From Paulinella micropora (Eukaryota; Cercozoa; Imbricatea; Euglyphida), in contig BJOX01000225.1 in the NCBI GenBank assembly GCA_009731375.1, forward strand, positions 163,154 to 227,153: a DNA stretch of 64,000 nt. Direction: 5' to 3'. Shown here piece by piece: positions 9,801 to 19,648 of this stretch. The notes under the pieces were generated by a model that was given only the letters and a program-made list of their open reading frames with translations, was not told where the DNA came from and ran no database searches. Both the position numbers and the translations under genes were made by a program. Numbering within the stretch: position 1 is the first letter of the stretch; each line of letters begins with the position of its first letter.

Positions 9801-10368
9801 TAAATTAACTCCAGTTATATTCAAATTACCGCCCATACTAATATTGCCGAATTTATCAACATTTATCGGAAATGTTTTATTTACCCAGTTGATTGAGTTA
9901 TATGTAAGATAACTATTCATCGCTATTGGTGCGGTTATGACTACATCTGTGAGTGTATCAATTGAGCCAATGGTTGTATTTCTCCATTTACCATCTACAT
10001 CATTATATGTTAAGTATTGCCCGACCACTGGTGCGGATATGTTTGTGTCTATGAGATTGTATAATGGTTTGGTGTGGATTACTTGTATTAGAGCGGTGCT
10101 GAGTTGAGGCTTTGACTTCGTCGTTGTCTCTCACTCGTTGCTCTGTATAGTATAAATTTTTTCCTTCTTTAATGTCGGTTGTTGATTTTAAAGAGAGACG
10201 TGTGTCAAAGCGGTTATCAGTGAAATAAAGATTTACGGGGTCGGCATCTTCTGGCACTCTGTCTGTATTCAGACCAATAATATTAGTGTTGGTAAGGTCT
10301 AAGTTTTTAATGTCTAGACTATCAACTGCGATTTCTGATAAACCTAGTAAGGATTTATATTGCGACAT
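6826..10368 (-). CDS. phage-like tail-fibre protein with C-terminal S74 chaperone domain, frameshifted
   Basis: One long fibre gene is broken into four open pieces (10368-10003, 10028-8493, 8608-7715, 7778-6894) by a contig gap at 8572-8581 and single-base shifts near 10050, at the C4 run 7819-7822, and near 6922. Read across them it runs from ATG 10366-10368 to a TAA at 6826-6828, about 1,180 codons. The middle holds at least four repeats around VDGVDVSALDTSVVKLTGDQ (between ~9540 and ~8880) and Gly/Thr/Asn-rich beta-helical sequence. The C-terminus has the intramolecular chaperone (peptidase S74) signature YSDRRKKEDIK near 7235 and GYGIGYSEFIAPLI, followed by a trimerising coiled coil. Such domains fold and self-cleave trimeric fibres that bind host receptors. 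Because the shifts fall at short runs and the frame is otherwise conserved, sequence error or very recent decay is likely. Confidence 0.75.
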
Positions 10369-10420
10369 ATTATATTAATTAATTATTAAAAATACTAAAA
10401 TATATTAATCTTAGTATAGA

Positions 10421-11066
10421 ATGCCGTCCCCCGAAGCAAGTCGTAAGAATTGGGGTAGTGCTGTGGAAGGAATAAAAGCGAAAGCGAAACAACGAAAGAT
10501 GGAACATGCTAAAAATGTTTTGGCGCAATACCGAAATGCTGTAAAGCAAGAAGATGAAGATATGGAGGAACAAATAAAACAAATTGAAGAAAAGAACTTG
10601 GCTAACGATATTATTACTGAACATGATAATGATAGCCCAGAGGAGAAGAGTGAGAGCGAAGATGAGGTTGATTTCACTGATATCATTGCCGAAAAGATGG
10701 CTAAGATGAAAATCAAAAGCGAAAGCGGAAACTAAGAGAGAAAAGAAGAAGAGTAAGAAGTCTGTGGTTGAACCAGAGGAGAGCGAAAGCAGTGAGAGTG
10801 AAAGTGAAGAAGAAGAGCCAAAACCAAAGAAGGGGAAAGGTAAAAAATCAAATAGTGAAGTTTTGGTCAATGTATATAATACAGAGAAACCAACACGGAG
10901 CGAAACTTCAAGCGACTTAAGTAAGTGCTTCCTCAAATTCTAAAGATATGAGTGAGGAAAATCAACTTGACCATAAACATACAATTATTAATACACAGAA
11001 TGCGGATAGTCTCGGGGGCACTCCAACGGGAGAAGTAGTTAAAACAAAAGAAGAAGAAGCCCTTGA
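10421..11066 (+). CDS. acidic/Lys-rich N-terminal region upstream of the integrase, frameshifted
   Basis: The first open frame (10421-10735, 104 residues, MPSPEASRKNWGSAVEG) is a charged, Lys/Glu-rich protein. Shifts near 10725, near 10920 and near 11068 connect it to further coding-looking sequence, an Asp/Glu/Ser-rich stretch with KKPKKGKG-like basic clusters, and then to the integrase frame. The whole may be a single protein in which an intrinsically disordered extension precedes the integrase, or a separate gene fused by errors. The divergent gene on the other strand (tail fibre) starts 52 nt away, so 10369-10420 must hold a bidirectional promoter; it is very AT-rich. Confidence 0.4.
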
Positions 11067-11798
11067 AATTCACCACCAGAAAAAAACCCTAAAATATGGA
11101 ATACTATATGGGTTGATAAACCATTAGACCAAGTTTTCTTAGACTTAGCGGATATGAGTAAGATAAAAGATAAGAAAGGTAATAAGAACTATGCTTGGAT
11201 GCTTGTTTGGATTGATTGCCATTCAAGATATTTAATAATCATTCCACTAAAAAATAAAACAGCAAAAGAAGTATGTTATGCTTTGAAAACTATACCTTAT
11301 AAACCAAAGTCAATTACAACTGACAGCGGAGGAGAATATAAAGGTGCTACTCGTGATTATTTTATTGAAAATGGAATTAAACACGATGTCGTTGAAGTTG
11401 GCGACCATAGAGCGCTTGCGGTTGTTGATAGAGTGATAAGAAGTATTAGGAGATGGCTTGACCTTTTATTTGAAACTAATAGAAATTTTGACTGGGTAAG
11501 TTATATTCAAGACTTGGTTAATGCGTACAATCATAAAGTTCATAGAGGAATTCAAGCCAAACCTGTGGATGTCTTTGCTAGAAGAGACAAAAATAAACAG
11601 AAAATCACACGTGATAACCTTATTAATGAATTCAATGTTGGCGATAATGTAAGAAAAGAAAATAAAAGGAATGTTTTTTCAAAAGGCGGTAAGACTTTCA
11701 GCAAAATTATTTATAAAGTTCTACCAATGGCGAAAAATCTACTCGTGATAAAGGAAAAATGGTATTTGAAGTGTTATCAGCCACGCGTTAAATTCTAG
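11067..11798 (+). CDS. retroviral-type (rve) integrase of the Polinton/PLV class
   Basis: The frame opens after a stop at 11064-11066; an internal ATG at 11154 gives 214 residues but would cut off the first catalytic residue. Seen in order: VFLDLADM (first catalytic Asp, just before 11154), VWIDCHSRYL, TTDSGGEYKG (second Asp, residue 57 counted from 11154), and VVDRVIRSIRRWL with Asp92 where many family members have Glu. The last ~60 residues are basic and end with a small beta-rich segment like the C-terminal DNA-binding/chromo-like part of these enzymes. The enzyme would insert the linear element into host DNA. Its plus-strand position at the edge of the element is typical. The upstream join involves a probable frameshift near 11068. 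Confidence 0.82.
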   Translation, partial: NSPPEKNPKIWNTIWVDKPLDQVFLDLADMSKIKDKKGNKNYAWMLVWIDCHSRYLIIIPLKNKTAKEVCYALKTIPYKPKSITTDSGGEYKGATRDYFIENGIKHDVVEVGDHRALAVVDRVIRSIRRWLDLLFETNRNFDWVSYIQDLVNAYNHKVHRGIQAKPVDVFARRDKNKQKITRDNLINEFNVGDNVRKENKRNVFSKGGKTFSKIIYKVLPMAKNLLVIKEKWYLKCYQPRVKF

Positions 11799-11824
11799 AA
11801 AATTCTATTTCCGGAATATCACCA

Positions 11825-11901
11825 TGCGACACCAAAACACGGCGGTGTCGCAGTGTCGCAGAGGTTGCGACAGAATTTCGCTTTTTTGTCGCAGTGTCGC
11901 A
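11825..11901. repeat. cluster of six TGTCGCA / TGCGACA heptamers
   Basis: Between the integrase stop and the next gene the heptamer TGTCGCA occurs directly at 11846, 11854, 11887 and 11895 and inverted at 11825 and 11866. The first inverted copy pairs with the copy at 11846 to give a 9-bp stem (TGCGACACC/GGTGTCGCA). This could be an operator, origin or integrase/terminal binding site. The function is not shown by the sequence. Confidence 0.6.
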
Positions 11902-11906
11902 AAAAG

Positions 11907-12432
11907 ATGGACTTAATTCCAAGCAGAACCAAAACTAAAACAGATTGGTTGGAGGAATACGAAATTCGTAGAACAAGTAAGGATAGAGTAAATAAGGATA
12001 AAATAATATGCGAAGAAAGAATTTCTAAAAAGACAAAGAAATTACTCGTCTAGTTGAAAAGAAACAGCCTGACATAGTAAAACTAGAGGCTATTAATGAG
12101 ATGTTAGAACGATTAAGTATTGAAAGTAATGAAGTAGATGAGGATAAACTTATTCGCTTGAGAAAAAAGAAATTGGAACAGAAAAAAGTAAAGAATTAGA
12201 TAATTTCTATGGATGGAAAAAAGATAATCGCGGACAACTTTCCGCAATTGTCATGAATAATATTATTGCTGGTATTGAGAACGAGCATTTATCGTTTAAT
12301 GCTTCGTTTAACAAATATTCAAGCGATGGTATTAACGAGCACGTAAATGATAGTATTAACATTAAACGAGAACACAATAGAAACATGCACAGAGTCTATA
12401 GAACCGAGAGTGCGGATAGCAACTCGGATTAA
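11907..12432 (+). CDS. unknown charged protein, frameshifted
   Basis: Starting at ATG 11907 (MDLIPSRTKTKTDWLEEYEI), the coding-looking sequence continues through probable single-base shifts near 12035 and 12155 to a TAA at 12430-12432, about 175 codons. It is Lys/Glu/Asn-rich, with a helical first half and an Asn-rich second half containing a Tyr-Gly-Trp. AT-rich codon use matches the rest of the PLV element. No family is recognised. A start at 11853 would include part of the heptamer cluster and is less likely. Confidence 0.35.
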
Positions 12433-12502
12433 AAAAGACTTTGTATCAAATGGTTTTCTTAAAAACCAAGGGGTTTAACACCCCACCCTAATTCAAAGGA
12501 AT

Positions 12503-12539
12503 TTCTATTACACATGCTTTTTTGGTGTGTGTAATAGAA
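12503..12539. repeat. perfect 12-bp stem hairpin
   Basis: TTCTATTACACA at 12503-12514 is perfectly complementary to 12528-12539, with a 13-nt loop containing T6. It lies 70 nt beyond the last PLV-like gene and could be a transcription end signal or part of the element's terminal structure. A very short frame (12541-12609, 22 codons) follows and is not supported as a gene. Confidence 0.55.
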
Positions 12540-13064
12540 TATGGGAGAGCCGAATGAAGTAGCAGACCAACTCGGCGAAATCAACCTCGCTGGGGGTGGT
12601 AAGTCCTAACTCTATTGTTTCTCTTTAATGATAATGAATGTGGATGTAGGTTTTTGGAAGTCATGGGGCGAGGTTGAAGAGAAAGCCCCTACTGAAATGA
12701 AAAACCCCAGACTAGTTAGGGTTCCGCGAGATTTCGCTGTGCTTGTGAAAGAAAAAATAACTTCCTTTCAAGCGGAGGGAAAATATTTGGGTTTTTTGGT
12801 CATCTTTTATTTTTTCTCTCAGTGCTAGATTGGGGGCTCTTTGGGGTGTTTTGCGCTCTTGTATTGATTTCGTTTTTATTTAAAAACCTTTAAAAAATTC
12901 TAAACTTTTTCTTGTTTTTATTTAAAAGCAAATAAAGAGTAAGAGAGATTTCTTTATTTTGTTTGCTTGTATTGATTTGAAAATTTGATTTTGTTATTTT
13001 GCTGTTTTGACGCTTAGTATTGAAAGTTCACCAAATCAATAGGAAGGGTTATTTCGTTATCTAC
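12540..13064. other. AT-rich spacer without supported gene
   Basis: A 66-codon plus-strand frame at 12628-12828 exists but has no recognisable features. The rest is AT-rich with T- and A-runs. This is probably the end of the PLV element or its flank; no target-site duplication could be identified because the left end is outside the window. Confidence 0.4.
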
Positions 13065-13108
13065 AACCCGTAGGAAGGCGACGACTTGTCGTCGCCTTCC
13101 TACGGGTT
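13065..13108. repeat. perfect 21-bp palindrome with TT loop
   Basis: The arm 13065-13085 (AACCCGTAGGAAGGCGACGA and one more C) is an exact inverted repeat of 13088-13108, leaving only TT between them. Such a near-loopless hairpin can extrude as a cruciform. It marks the change from AT-rich viral sequence to host-like repeats and may belong to the terminus of the integrated element. Confidence 0.75.
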
Positions 13109-13860
13109 ATCTTCTACTTTGTTGTTGGTACCGGTACCTGTTATACATGTTATAATTAACGTTGGTTGTTGTTGGTTGCTGGTACCGGTTGTTGTTGGTT
13201 GTTGGTTGTTGTTGGTGGAAGTATGTTTTCTTGGGCGCAGTTTATCTCCACGATCACTTTTGGGCATAATGATGTCTTGACTCTCGAGTACCAGAAATTG
13301 GGTTGGTCACAAGACCAGCTCAATTTCCCACCTTTTTGGGCCAATTTCCCAGAGGAAATAGGGAGGAATTCCTATTTTCCGCAACGGATGCCGAAATATT
13401 TCCCTTTTCTTCAACTTCAACTGAACCAACAATAACAATAACAACAACAACAACAACAACAACTTAGATTGTTCTACAACTGTTGTATTATTATTATTAA
13501 ATTTTACTACAACAACAACAACAACAACAACATGACACTGTATTTTTGTGTGTACATGTATTTAACTATGCGTTTAATCACATGTTTTTGTGTGCAACGT
13601 GTGTGTCTTAGTGTGTATGTGTTTGTGTGTATATGTTTGTGTGTATATGTTTCTTTAATTTGTAAGAAAAGGGTACAAAAGAAAAGTGAAGAGAAAGCAA
13701 ATTACCACAAAGTGTAGAGTGCAAATATTTCAATTAAAAGCGAAGTTTGGTTGAACAGACACACTATGCCTAACCAATTTATTACTTACTTGATGTCATG
13801 ATGTGTCCAGCAGATGATTGAAGCGATGTCTGTGACGAAAGGTGTATAGTGGAAAAATTT
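13109..13860. other. host-like spacer with (GTTGTT)n and (CAA)n tracts
   Basis: Contains GTTG-rich stretches near 13160-13216, (AAC)n/(CAA)n tracts at about 13433-13463 and 13502-13531, and GT-rich sequence to ~13650. No gene supported. Confidence 0.5.
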
Positions 13861-13883
13861 GTTGTTGTTGTTGTTGTTGTTGC

Positions 13884-13926
<43 letters not shown>

Positions 13927-13927
13927 G

Positions 13928-13960
<33 letters not shown>

Positions 13961-14000
13961 TCTTTCTCTCTCTGTCTCTCTCTCTCTCTGTCTCTCACTC

Positions 14001-14078
<78 letters not shown>

Positions 14079-14319
14079 TCTCTCTCTCTCTCTCCTCTCG
14101 CTCTCTCTCTCTCGTGTGTGTTGTGNNNNNNNNNNCTCTCTCTCCTCTCGCTCTCTCTCTCTCGTGTGTGTTGTGTGTGTTGTGTGTGTTGTGTGTGTGT
14201 GGTGTGTGTGGTGTGTGTGGTGTGTGTGTGTTGTGTGTGTGTGTGTGTGTTGTGTGTGTGTGTGTTGTGTGTTGTGTGTTGTGTGTTGTGTGTTGTGTGT
14301 TGTGTGTTGTGTGTGTGTG

Positions 14320-14362
<43 letters not shown>

Positions 14363-14399
14363 TGTTGTGTGTTGTGTGTTGTGTGTGTGTGTGTGTGCA
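13861..14399. repeat. compound microsatellite (GTT)n-(CT)n-(GT)n
   Basis: (GTT)n at 13861-13926, (CT)n with short CA and CTTT interruptions to ~14160, then a degenerate (GT)n/(TTGTG)n tract to 14399. A 10-N join at 14126-14135 has the same ~35 nt on both sides, so the tract length is not reliable. Confidence 0.9.
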
Positions 14400-14829
<430 letters not shown>

Positions 14830-15239
14830 CCAATGGCCTCAAGGCGTTAAACTGTGACGCCAACTCATAACCCTTTGGTGGTAGATGCTGGGAAGGAGGG
14901 TCGTTGCGCGCGTAAAAGATCTTAAACTCCGCATATGCTGGTTGATAGCCCAGGACCCAGCAGACACCAGATTGTTATGGGTGGGGTTTCGAGGCAGCTC
15001 TAGCAACCGCGCTTGGTGTATGCACTTGCACATTCGGTGACGTCTTGCAAGAGGTTGCTGGGACTGCGGAATAACCTCGGCTTAGTGCAGTCTTGCCCTC
15101 AGGAGCTCCATCGGTGGCCCCGATCATCAGGCGAGAGACTGACACGGGGGGGTGGAGGACCTCGAACAAGGGTATTGGAGGCTTATGTCCGTTGAGGATA
15201 TGCCATTAGCTGCATCAGTACGCCTCAGATATAGTATAG
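14830..15239. repeat. probable dispersed repeat body ending before an (ATT)n tail
   Basis: About 320 nt of unique-looking sequence is followed by a segment (15152-15239) containing GGAGGCTTATGT and GCATCAGTACGCC. That segment recurs at 15631-15719 as GGAGGCTCATGT and GCATCAGTATGCC, each followed by (ATT)n. This suggests members of one retroposon family with ATT-rich 3' tails. No coding capacity is seen. Confidence 0.5.
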
Positions 15240-15296
15240 TTATTATTATTATTATTATTATAATTATTATTATTACTATTATTATTACTATTATTT
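15240..15296. repeat. (ATT)n microsatellite
   Basis: Degenerate (ATT)n tail following the preceding repeat unit. Confidence 0.85.
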
Positions 15297-15536
15297 TGGA
15301 CACCGTGATAGCTCAGTGGTCAAGTTCTACCATCTGGGCCCTGTCGCCAGTTCGATTCCCGTCGGTGCCACCAGTATTTTCATTGAACATACCGGTCCGT
15401 CTGGACCAGTTGGAACTGCCCTTGCGGGGGTGTCATTAGAGCCTATCGTCAATTCTTCGTACTCCCCTCACGGGTGAGACGATGGAGGCGCATGTGCAGA
15501 AATGCATCAGCCATTGACAGAGAAGCACTATTACTA

Positions 15537-15632
<96 letters not shown>
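15297..15632 (+). repeat. tRNA-derived SINE-like element with (ATT)n tail
   Basis: The first ~75 nt resemble a degenerate tRNA gene: an A box TAGCTCAGTGG at 15307-15317, a B box GTTCGATTCC at 15348-15357, and CGGTGCC-ACCA at the end, nearly complementary to the start (GGACACCG). The anticodon arm does not fold properly, so this is not a working tRNA gene. A tRNA-unrelated body follows, with a GGAGGCGCATGT motif, then an (ATT)n tail at about 15531-15632. These are the parts of a tRNA-derived SINE, which would be transcribed by RNA polymerase III and copied by a LINE. Confidence 0.6.
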
Positions 15633-15633
<1 letters not shown>

Positions 15634-15718
15634 GCAGCTCCTCGAACAAGGGCATGGAGGCTCATGTCCAGAATTGGATCGTGCCATCAGCTGCATCAGT
15701 ATGCCTATAGAGGAAGTA

Positions 15719-15763
<45 letters not shown>

Positions 15764-15771
15764 TATTATTA

Positions 15772-15804
<33 letters not shown>
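15633..15804 (+). repeat. third repeat 3' end with (ATT)n tail
   Basis: Contains CTCGAACAAGGGCATGGAGG and GCATCAGTATGCC, as in the 15152 unit, then (ATT)n at 15720-15804. Confidence 0.55.
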
Positions 15805-15806
<2 letters not shown>

Positions 15807-15976
15807 GAGCCCTGGCCCTGCCTGGCACTAGGGAGCTTTGGTATCGCCTGTATCAGTCCCTTCCGTGCAAACATCACGGCTTAGCTGGGCATCGTGTTAA
15901 TACTTTGCCCACAGACTTCCTTGGTTGACGAAATCAGAAGCTACTTTTTTCTGACATTAGTCGATATCTATATATC
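15805..15976 (+). repeat. dispersed repeat, copy 1
   Basis: About 170 nt (from CGAGCCCTGGCC to GACATTAGTCGATATC) recur as the reverse complement at 26164-26334 with few changes. One copy follows an (ATT)n tract and both adjoin GATA/CTAT-type simple repeats. No coding capacity is seen. Confidence 0.8.
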
Positions 15977-17049
15977 TATCTACTTATCTATCCATCCATC
16001 TATCTTTCTAACTATCTCTACCTACCTACCTACCTATCTATCTATCCACATCCATCTAGGTTGTCGGTTAATCGGCACCATAGGGCAACTATCCCAAGCC
16101 TACTGGAAAAGTGGCATTGTGATGAGTCCGCCGGGGCAAAATGGCAAAGCCCACTGGCCGGCCGGGGACAACGATGGGATCGAAGTCGGATAGTTTGCCA
16201 CTTTTAAATGTCCATGCTGTTCGAAAATTCACTTTTCACCACAGATTTTCCGGGAAAAATACCGTACTGAAACACTTGAAATGAACGAGTGGTACCTCTA
16301 ATCGTTCTACAAGTCAATTTTGCAGAAAAAAGTTGTTTTCCACACTGGAGGTGGTTCAGATTCATAATACTTGCTTTACTTGCCGCAGTAATGTATATAC
16401 TAAAACCATGTTGTATATATGTTTTCTGGTAAATCTCTGTAAGATCCCATCCACTTAAGTGGTTCCGGTCCACTTAAGTGGATCGTAGTAGGTTAAGGGA
16501 TAACTTATGATAATATTTGATGGTCAGTATTGACCACTGCCTGATATGTTTCAAGTCAAAAGTTACGCGATCACTCATTTTATGGATGTGTGATACCACC
16601 AGAGAGGGCGTAGTTCTAGTGCGTTGTATGCGGTATTATGTTACTAGATACTCTGTGATTAATCGTCATGTAATCGGTGATTGTCTTGTGGTAACTTTGA
16701 CTATGTTCGACATTACTTCCCTACGTTTACCCGCATCATAAAAAACTACCTTATTAATAATTAATACTTCACGTCCGTTTCAGTTTTTGGGTGAGACGGT
16801 TACACCCCCCACCACTTTTTGCCGATTATTAATACGATCAGCGGACAGAGGCTATTACAGTTTTTGTCACTGAGGATTAGTTTGACTGCAGAGTCTGCAC
16901 TGACGTGTCTTCGCAGACAGTTTTCGCACTAGCCGCAAGGGAGGGAGCAGGGCCATGATCCTGACACATACGTGCTCGGTCCCCTAATCTCCCGCGTTGC
17001 ATAATCGTTCCATTCAGTAAAGTTTATAAAATTGCAGAACACTTACCTG
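15977..17049. other. spacer without recognisable gene
   Basis: Begins with a degenerate (CTAT)n/(CTAC)n tract to ~16050. The rest is unique-looking sequence with several short frames, none with recognisable features. A 14-nt direct repeat (CCACTTAAGTGG type) at about 16449-16482 is itself palindromic. Confidence 0.5.
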
Positions 17050-17075
17050 CAAAGATAGATAGATATATAGACTCC

Positions 17076-17123
<48 letters not shown>

Positions 17124-17125
17124 AG

Positions 17126-17182
<57 letters not shown>

Positions 17183-17192
17183 ATAGATATTA

Positions 17193-17276
<84 letters not shown>

Positions 17277-17287
17277 CCTCGGATACA

Positions 17288-17337
<50 letters not shown>

Positions 17338-17338
17338 G

Positions 17339-17397
<59 letters not shown>

Positions 17398-17416
17398 GGA
17401 TGGATGGATGGATGGA
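17050..17416. repeat. (GATA)n microsatellite
   Basis: A long (GATA)n tract with one interruption at about 17275-17290 and a (GATG)n end. Open frames on the minus strand (Tyr-Leu-Ser-Ile repeats) are artefacts. Confidence 0.95.
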
Positions 17417-17610
17417 TACGCTTTCAAATGATGGTTTCAGGATTGTCGTAGCACTTCAATTGATGGATGGAGAACGTACATGTATATGTATATGTACATA
17501 TACCTATACATGTACATGTACATGTATATAAAAATGTATAGGTATAGGTATAGGTATAGGTATAGGTATAAGGTTTAGGTATAGGTATAGGTATAGGTAT
17601 AGGTATAGGT
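17417..17610. repeat. (GTATAG)n hexamer minisatellite with flank
   Basis: After ~60 nt of unique sequence and a TACATG-rich patch, a hexamer repeat GGTATA runs from ~17535 to 17610 with one interruption. Confidence 0.85.
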
Positions 17611-17730
17611 ATGGGTATGTGTGAGATCAAAGTTGAGAACTTTTGCTACGTAAATTACAATGGTGATAATTGTACGAACGTAACAGTAGGAAACGATGCT
17701 ACGGTGATGAATGTCTATGAATTTAAAGGG

Positions 17731-17776
<46 letters not shown>

Positions 17777-17866
17777 AAGTGTGTGTGTGTGAGAGAGAGA
17801 GCCTGTGTGTGTGTGTGTGTGTGTGTGTTTGTCTGTGTGTGAGTGAGTGTGAGTGAGTGTGTGTGA

Positions 17867-17902
<36 letters not shown>

Positions 17903-17911
17903 TAGATAGAT

Positions 17912-17962
<51 letters not shown>

Positions 17963-17975
17963 CAGATAGATAGAC

Positions 17976-18066
<91 letters not shown>

Positions 18067-18087
18067 GAGAGAGATACAGAGAGAGAG

Positions 18088-18139
<52 letters not shown>

Positions 18140-18145
18140 GGATAC

Positions 18146-18190
<45 letters not shown>

Positions 18191-18362
18191 TAGTCGGCGA
18201 CGTTGCAAGATAAATGATGACAGTGAATACAGCGTCGAATGATAGGAACACTATCACTATCCGAAGCTAAAATTTGTCGCAAAATCTTGTCACAGAACTT
18301 GGTCACGCAGTAGTACCACTAAAATGCATGTTTTTACATGCCAAAATATATGTAATCGCTAG
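17611..18362. repeat. dispersed composite repeat with internal microsatellites
   Basis: A unique left part (17611-17728, starting ATGGGTATGTGTGAG), a variable core of (GA)n, (GT)n and (GATA)n to ~18187, and a unique right part (18188-18362, GTCGGCGACG to AATCGCTAG). The left part recurs at 25509 and 30575, in both cases fused to the broken end of a D5-like helicase copy. The right part recurs at 26766-26935. This looks like a non-autonomous mobile or satellite unit that carries simple repeats inside it. Confidence 0.7.
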
Positions 18363-19648
18363 CAGAAAAGCCTAGAAAAAACCGTGACCACAAGAACAAG
18401 GGTGGCGCAAAGTAGGTTTGAGCAGTTGACAACAAGCCATGTAAGGTTTGGAATTGCTCCAAGTAGCACTTTTATGCATAAAAGTCACACATGAGAAGTT
18501 CACAGATTATAAACACAATGAGACGATGAGAAGCTAAAATACTGGGAATTCTATGATCCTGCTTGTTCCCGGTGAGTCACGGAGTTGCAATGATGATCCG
18601 TTCAATTAATATTAAAAATAAAAGTAAAAAAAACAAATTCCTGCTCTTAATCTTTGTTTTTTCTTGAAAAAATTGATTTTTATAGGATAATAAAAACTTT
18701 AAGTTTCGACACAAAAAAAAACCTTTAAAACCGTTACTATTTGTGTTTCATTGTTATTCCGAAGCTTTTGCATCTGTTTCCAACCACTACAAGTTCCTCT
18801 ATGCTTACTTTGGCTCCAAATAACTTCAAAAAATCACCGGTGCCGACACATAAAAAAAAGTTTTCATCTCATTCATAGTACTAAACTTAGAAAAAAATTG
18901 AATTTTCCATTTCTGACCCCGGACAGCATAAATACATGTGTGCTAGTTTACCCCAAGTCCTGCAAACATCCTGTCCACGACAAAATCTGGCTCTTTTGTC
19001 AGGAACATACAATTTCTGTGTTGGAGAACCTCTATACACCTCATATTACCTCGCGCGGGCCCTTCAGGACTTGGGAAAAAGGAGCGGCTGGCACACCAAC
19101 ATACCTTGACTTTCAAACCTCCCTGCCCCACCAAGTCCAATCAGTCTACTGCCTCTCCCGGCCGCCTTCGTCGATTTACGCTGGCTAAGTAAAAGAAACA
19201 ATTCATAACAAAAGCATTTAAGGTTCCAGTTGGGTCCGAACTTGGGAAAAACTTGGTTTCCCCAGGTCAGGCCCCAGTCTGACTGGTACAAGAACTGATT
19301 TTGAAATTTTGCAAAAGCAAACCACGCTGATTCCCACCAGTCTGATTCTACTCACAATGCATACAAATAACAATGAAACACAAAACGAAGACATTTCCGA
19401 TCTCAACCTGCCACTTGACTTGAAAAAAAAATAATTTTTTCAAGTCAAGCTGCCGGTCTGGTGGTACATACATATGATAGTTGAACAAACATGCATGTTC
19501 AGTTTGCGGCGGCCTTAAAACACCATGGATCGGAAGGTTTGCTGCAAAGAGACAAAAAATAATAAGGTGTCCCTTAACCTCACTCACCTTGGTCACAAAA
19601 AATTATTTTTGCCAAGGTTGTTGACCCACAGAAAAAAACTCACACAAT
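18363..19648. other. spacer without supported gene
   Basis: AT-rich to about 18950, then more balanced. Short frames (for example 18751-19188 plus) have no recognisable features. Some stretches near 18940-19300 could be exons of an unrecognised minus-strand gene, but no splice model could be supported. Confidence 0.4.

Noticed and set aside
9475-9912. Plus-strand frames opposite the tail fibre
   Set aside because: Shadows of the repeated fibre codons on the minus strand.
12628-12828. 66-residue frame at the PLV right end
   Set aside because: No start context, family or repeats; AT-rich spacer easily yields such frames.
15297-15376. Functional tRNA gene
   Set aside because: A and B boxes and the acceptor end are recognisable, but the acceptor stem has a mismatch and no proper anticodon arm forms; it is followed by a SINE-like body and tail.
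17014-18306. Tyr-Leu-Ser-Ile repeat proteins on the minus strand
   Set aside because: (GATA)n translated; no flanking coding signal.
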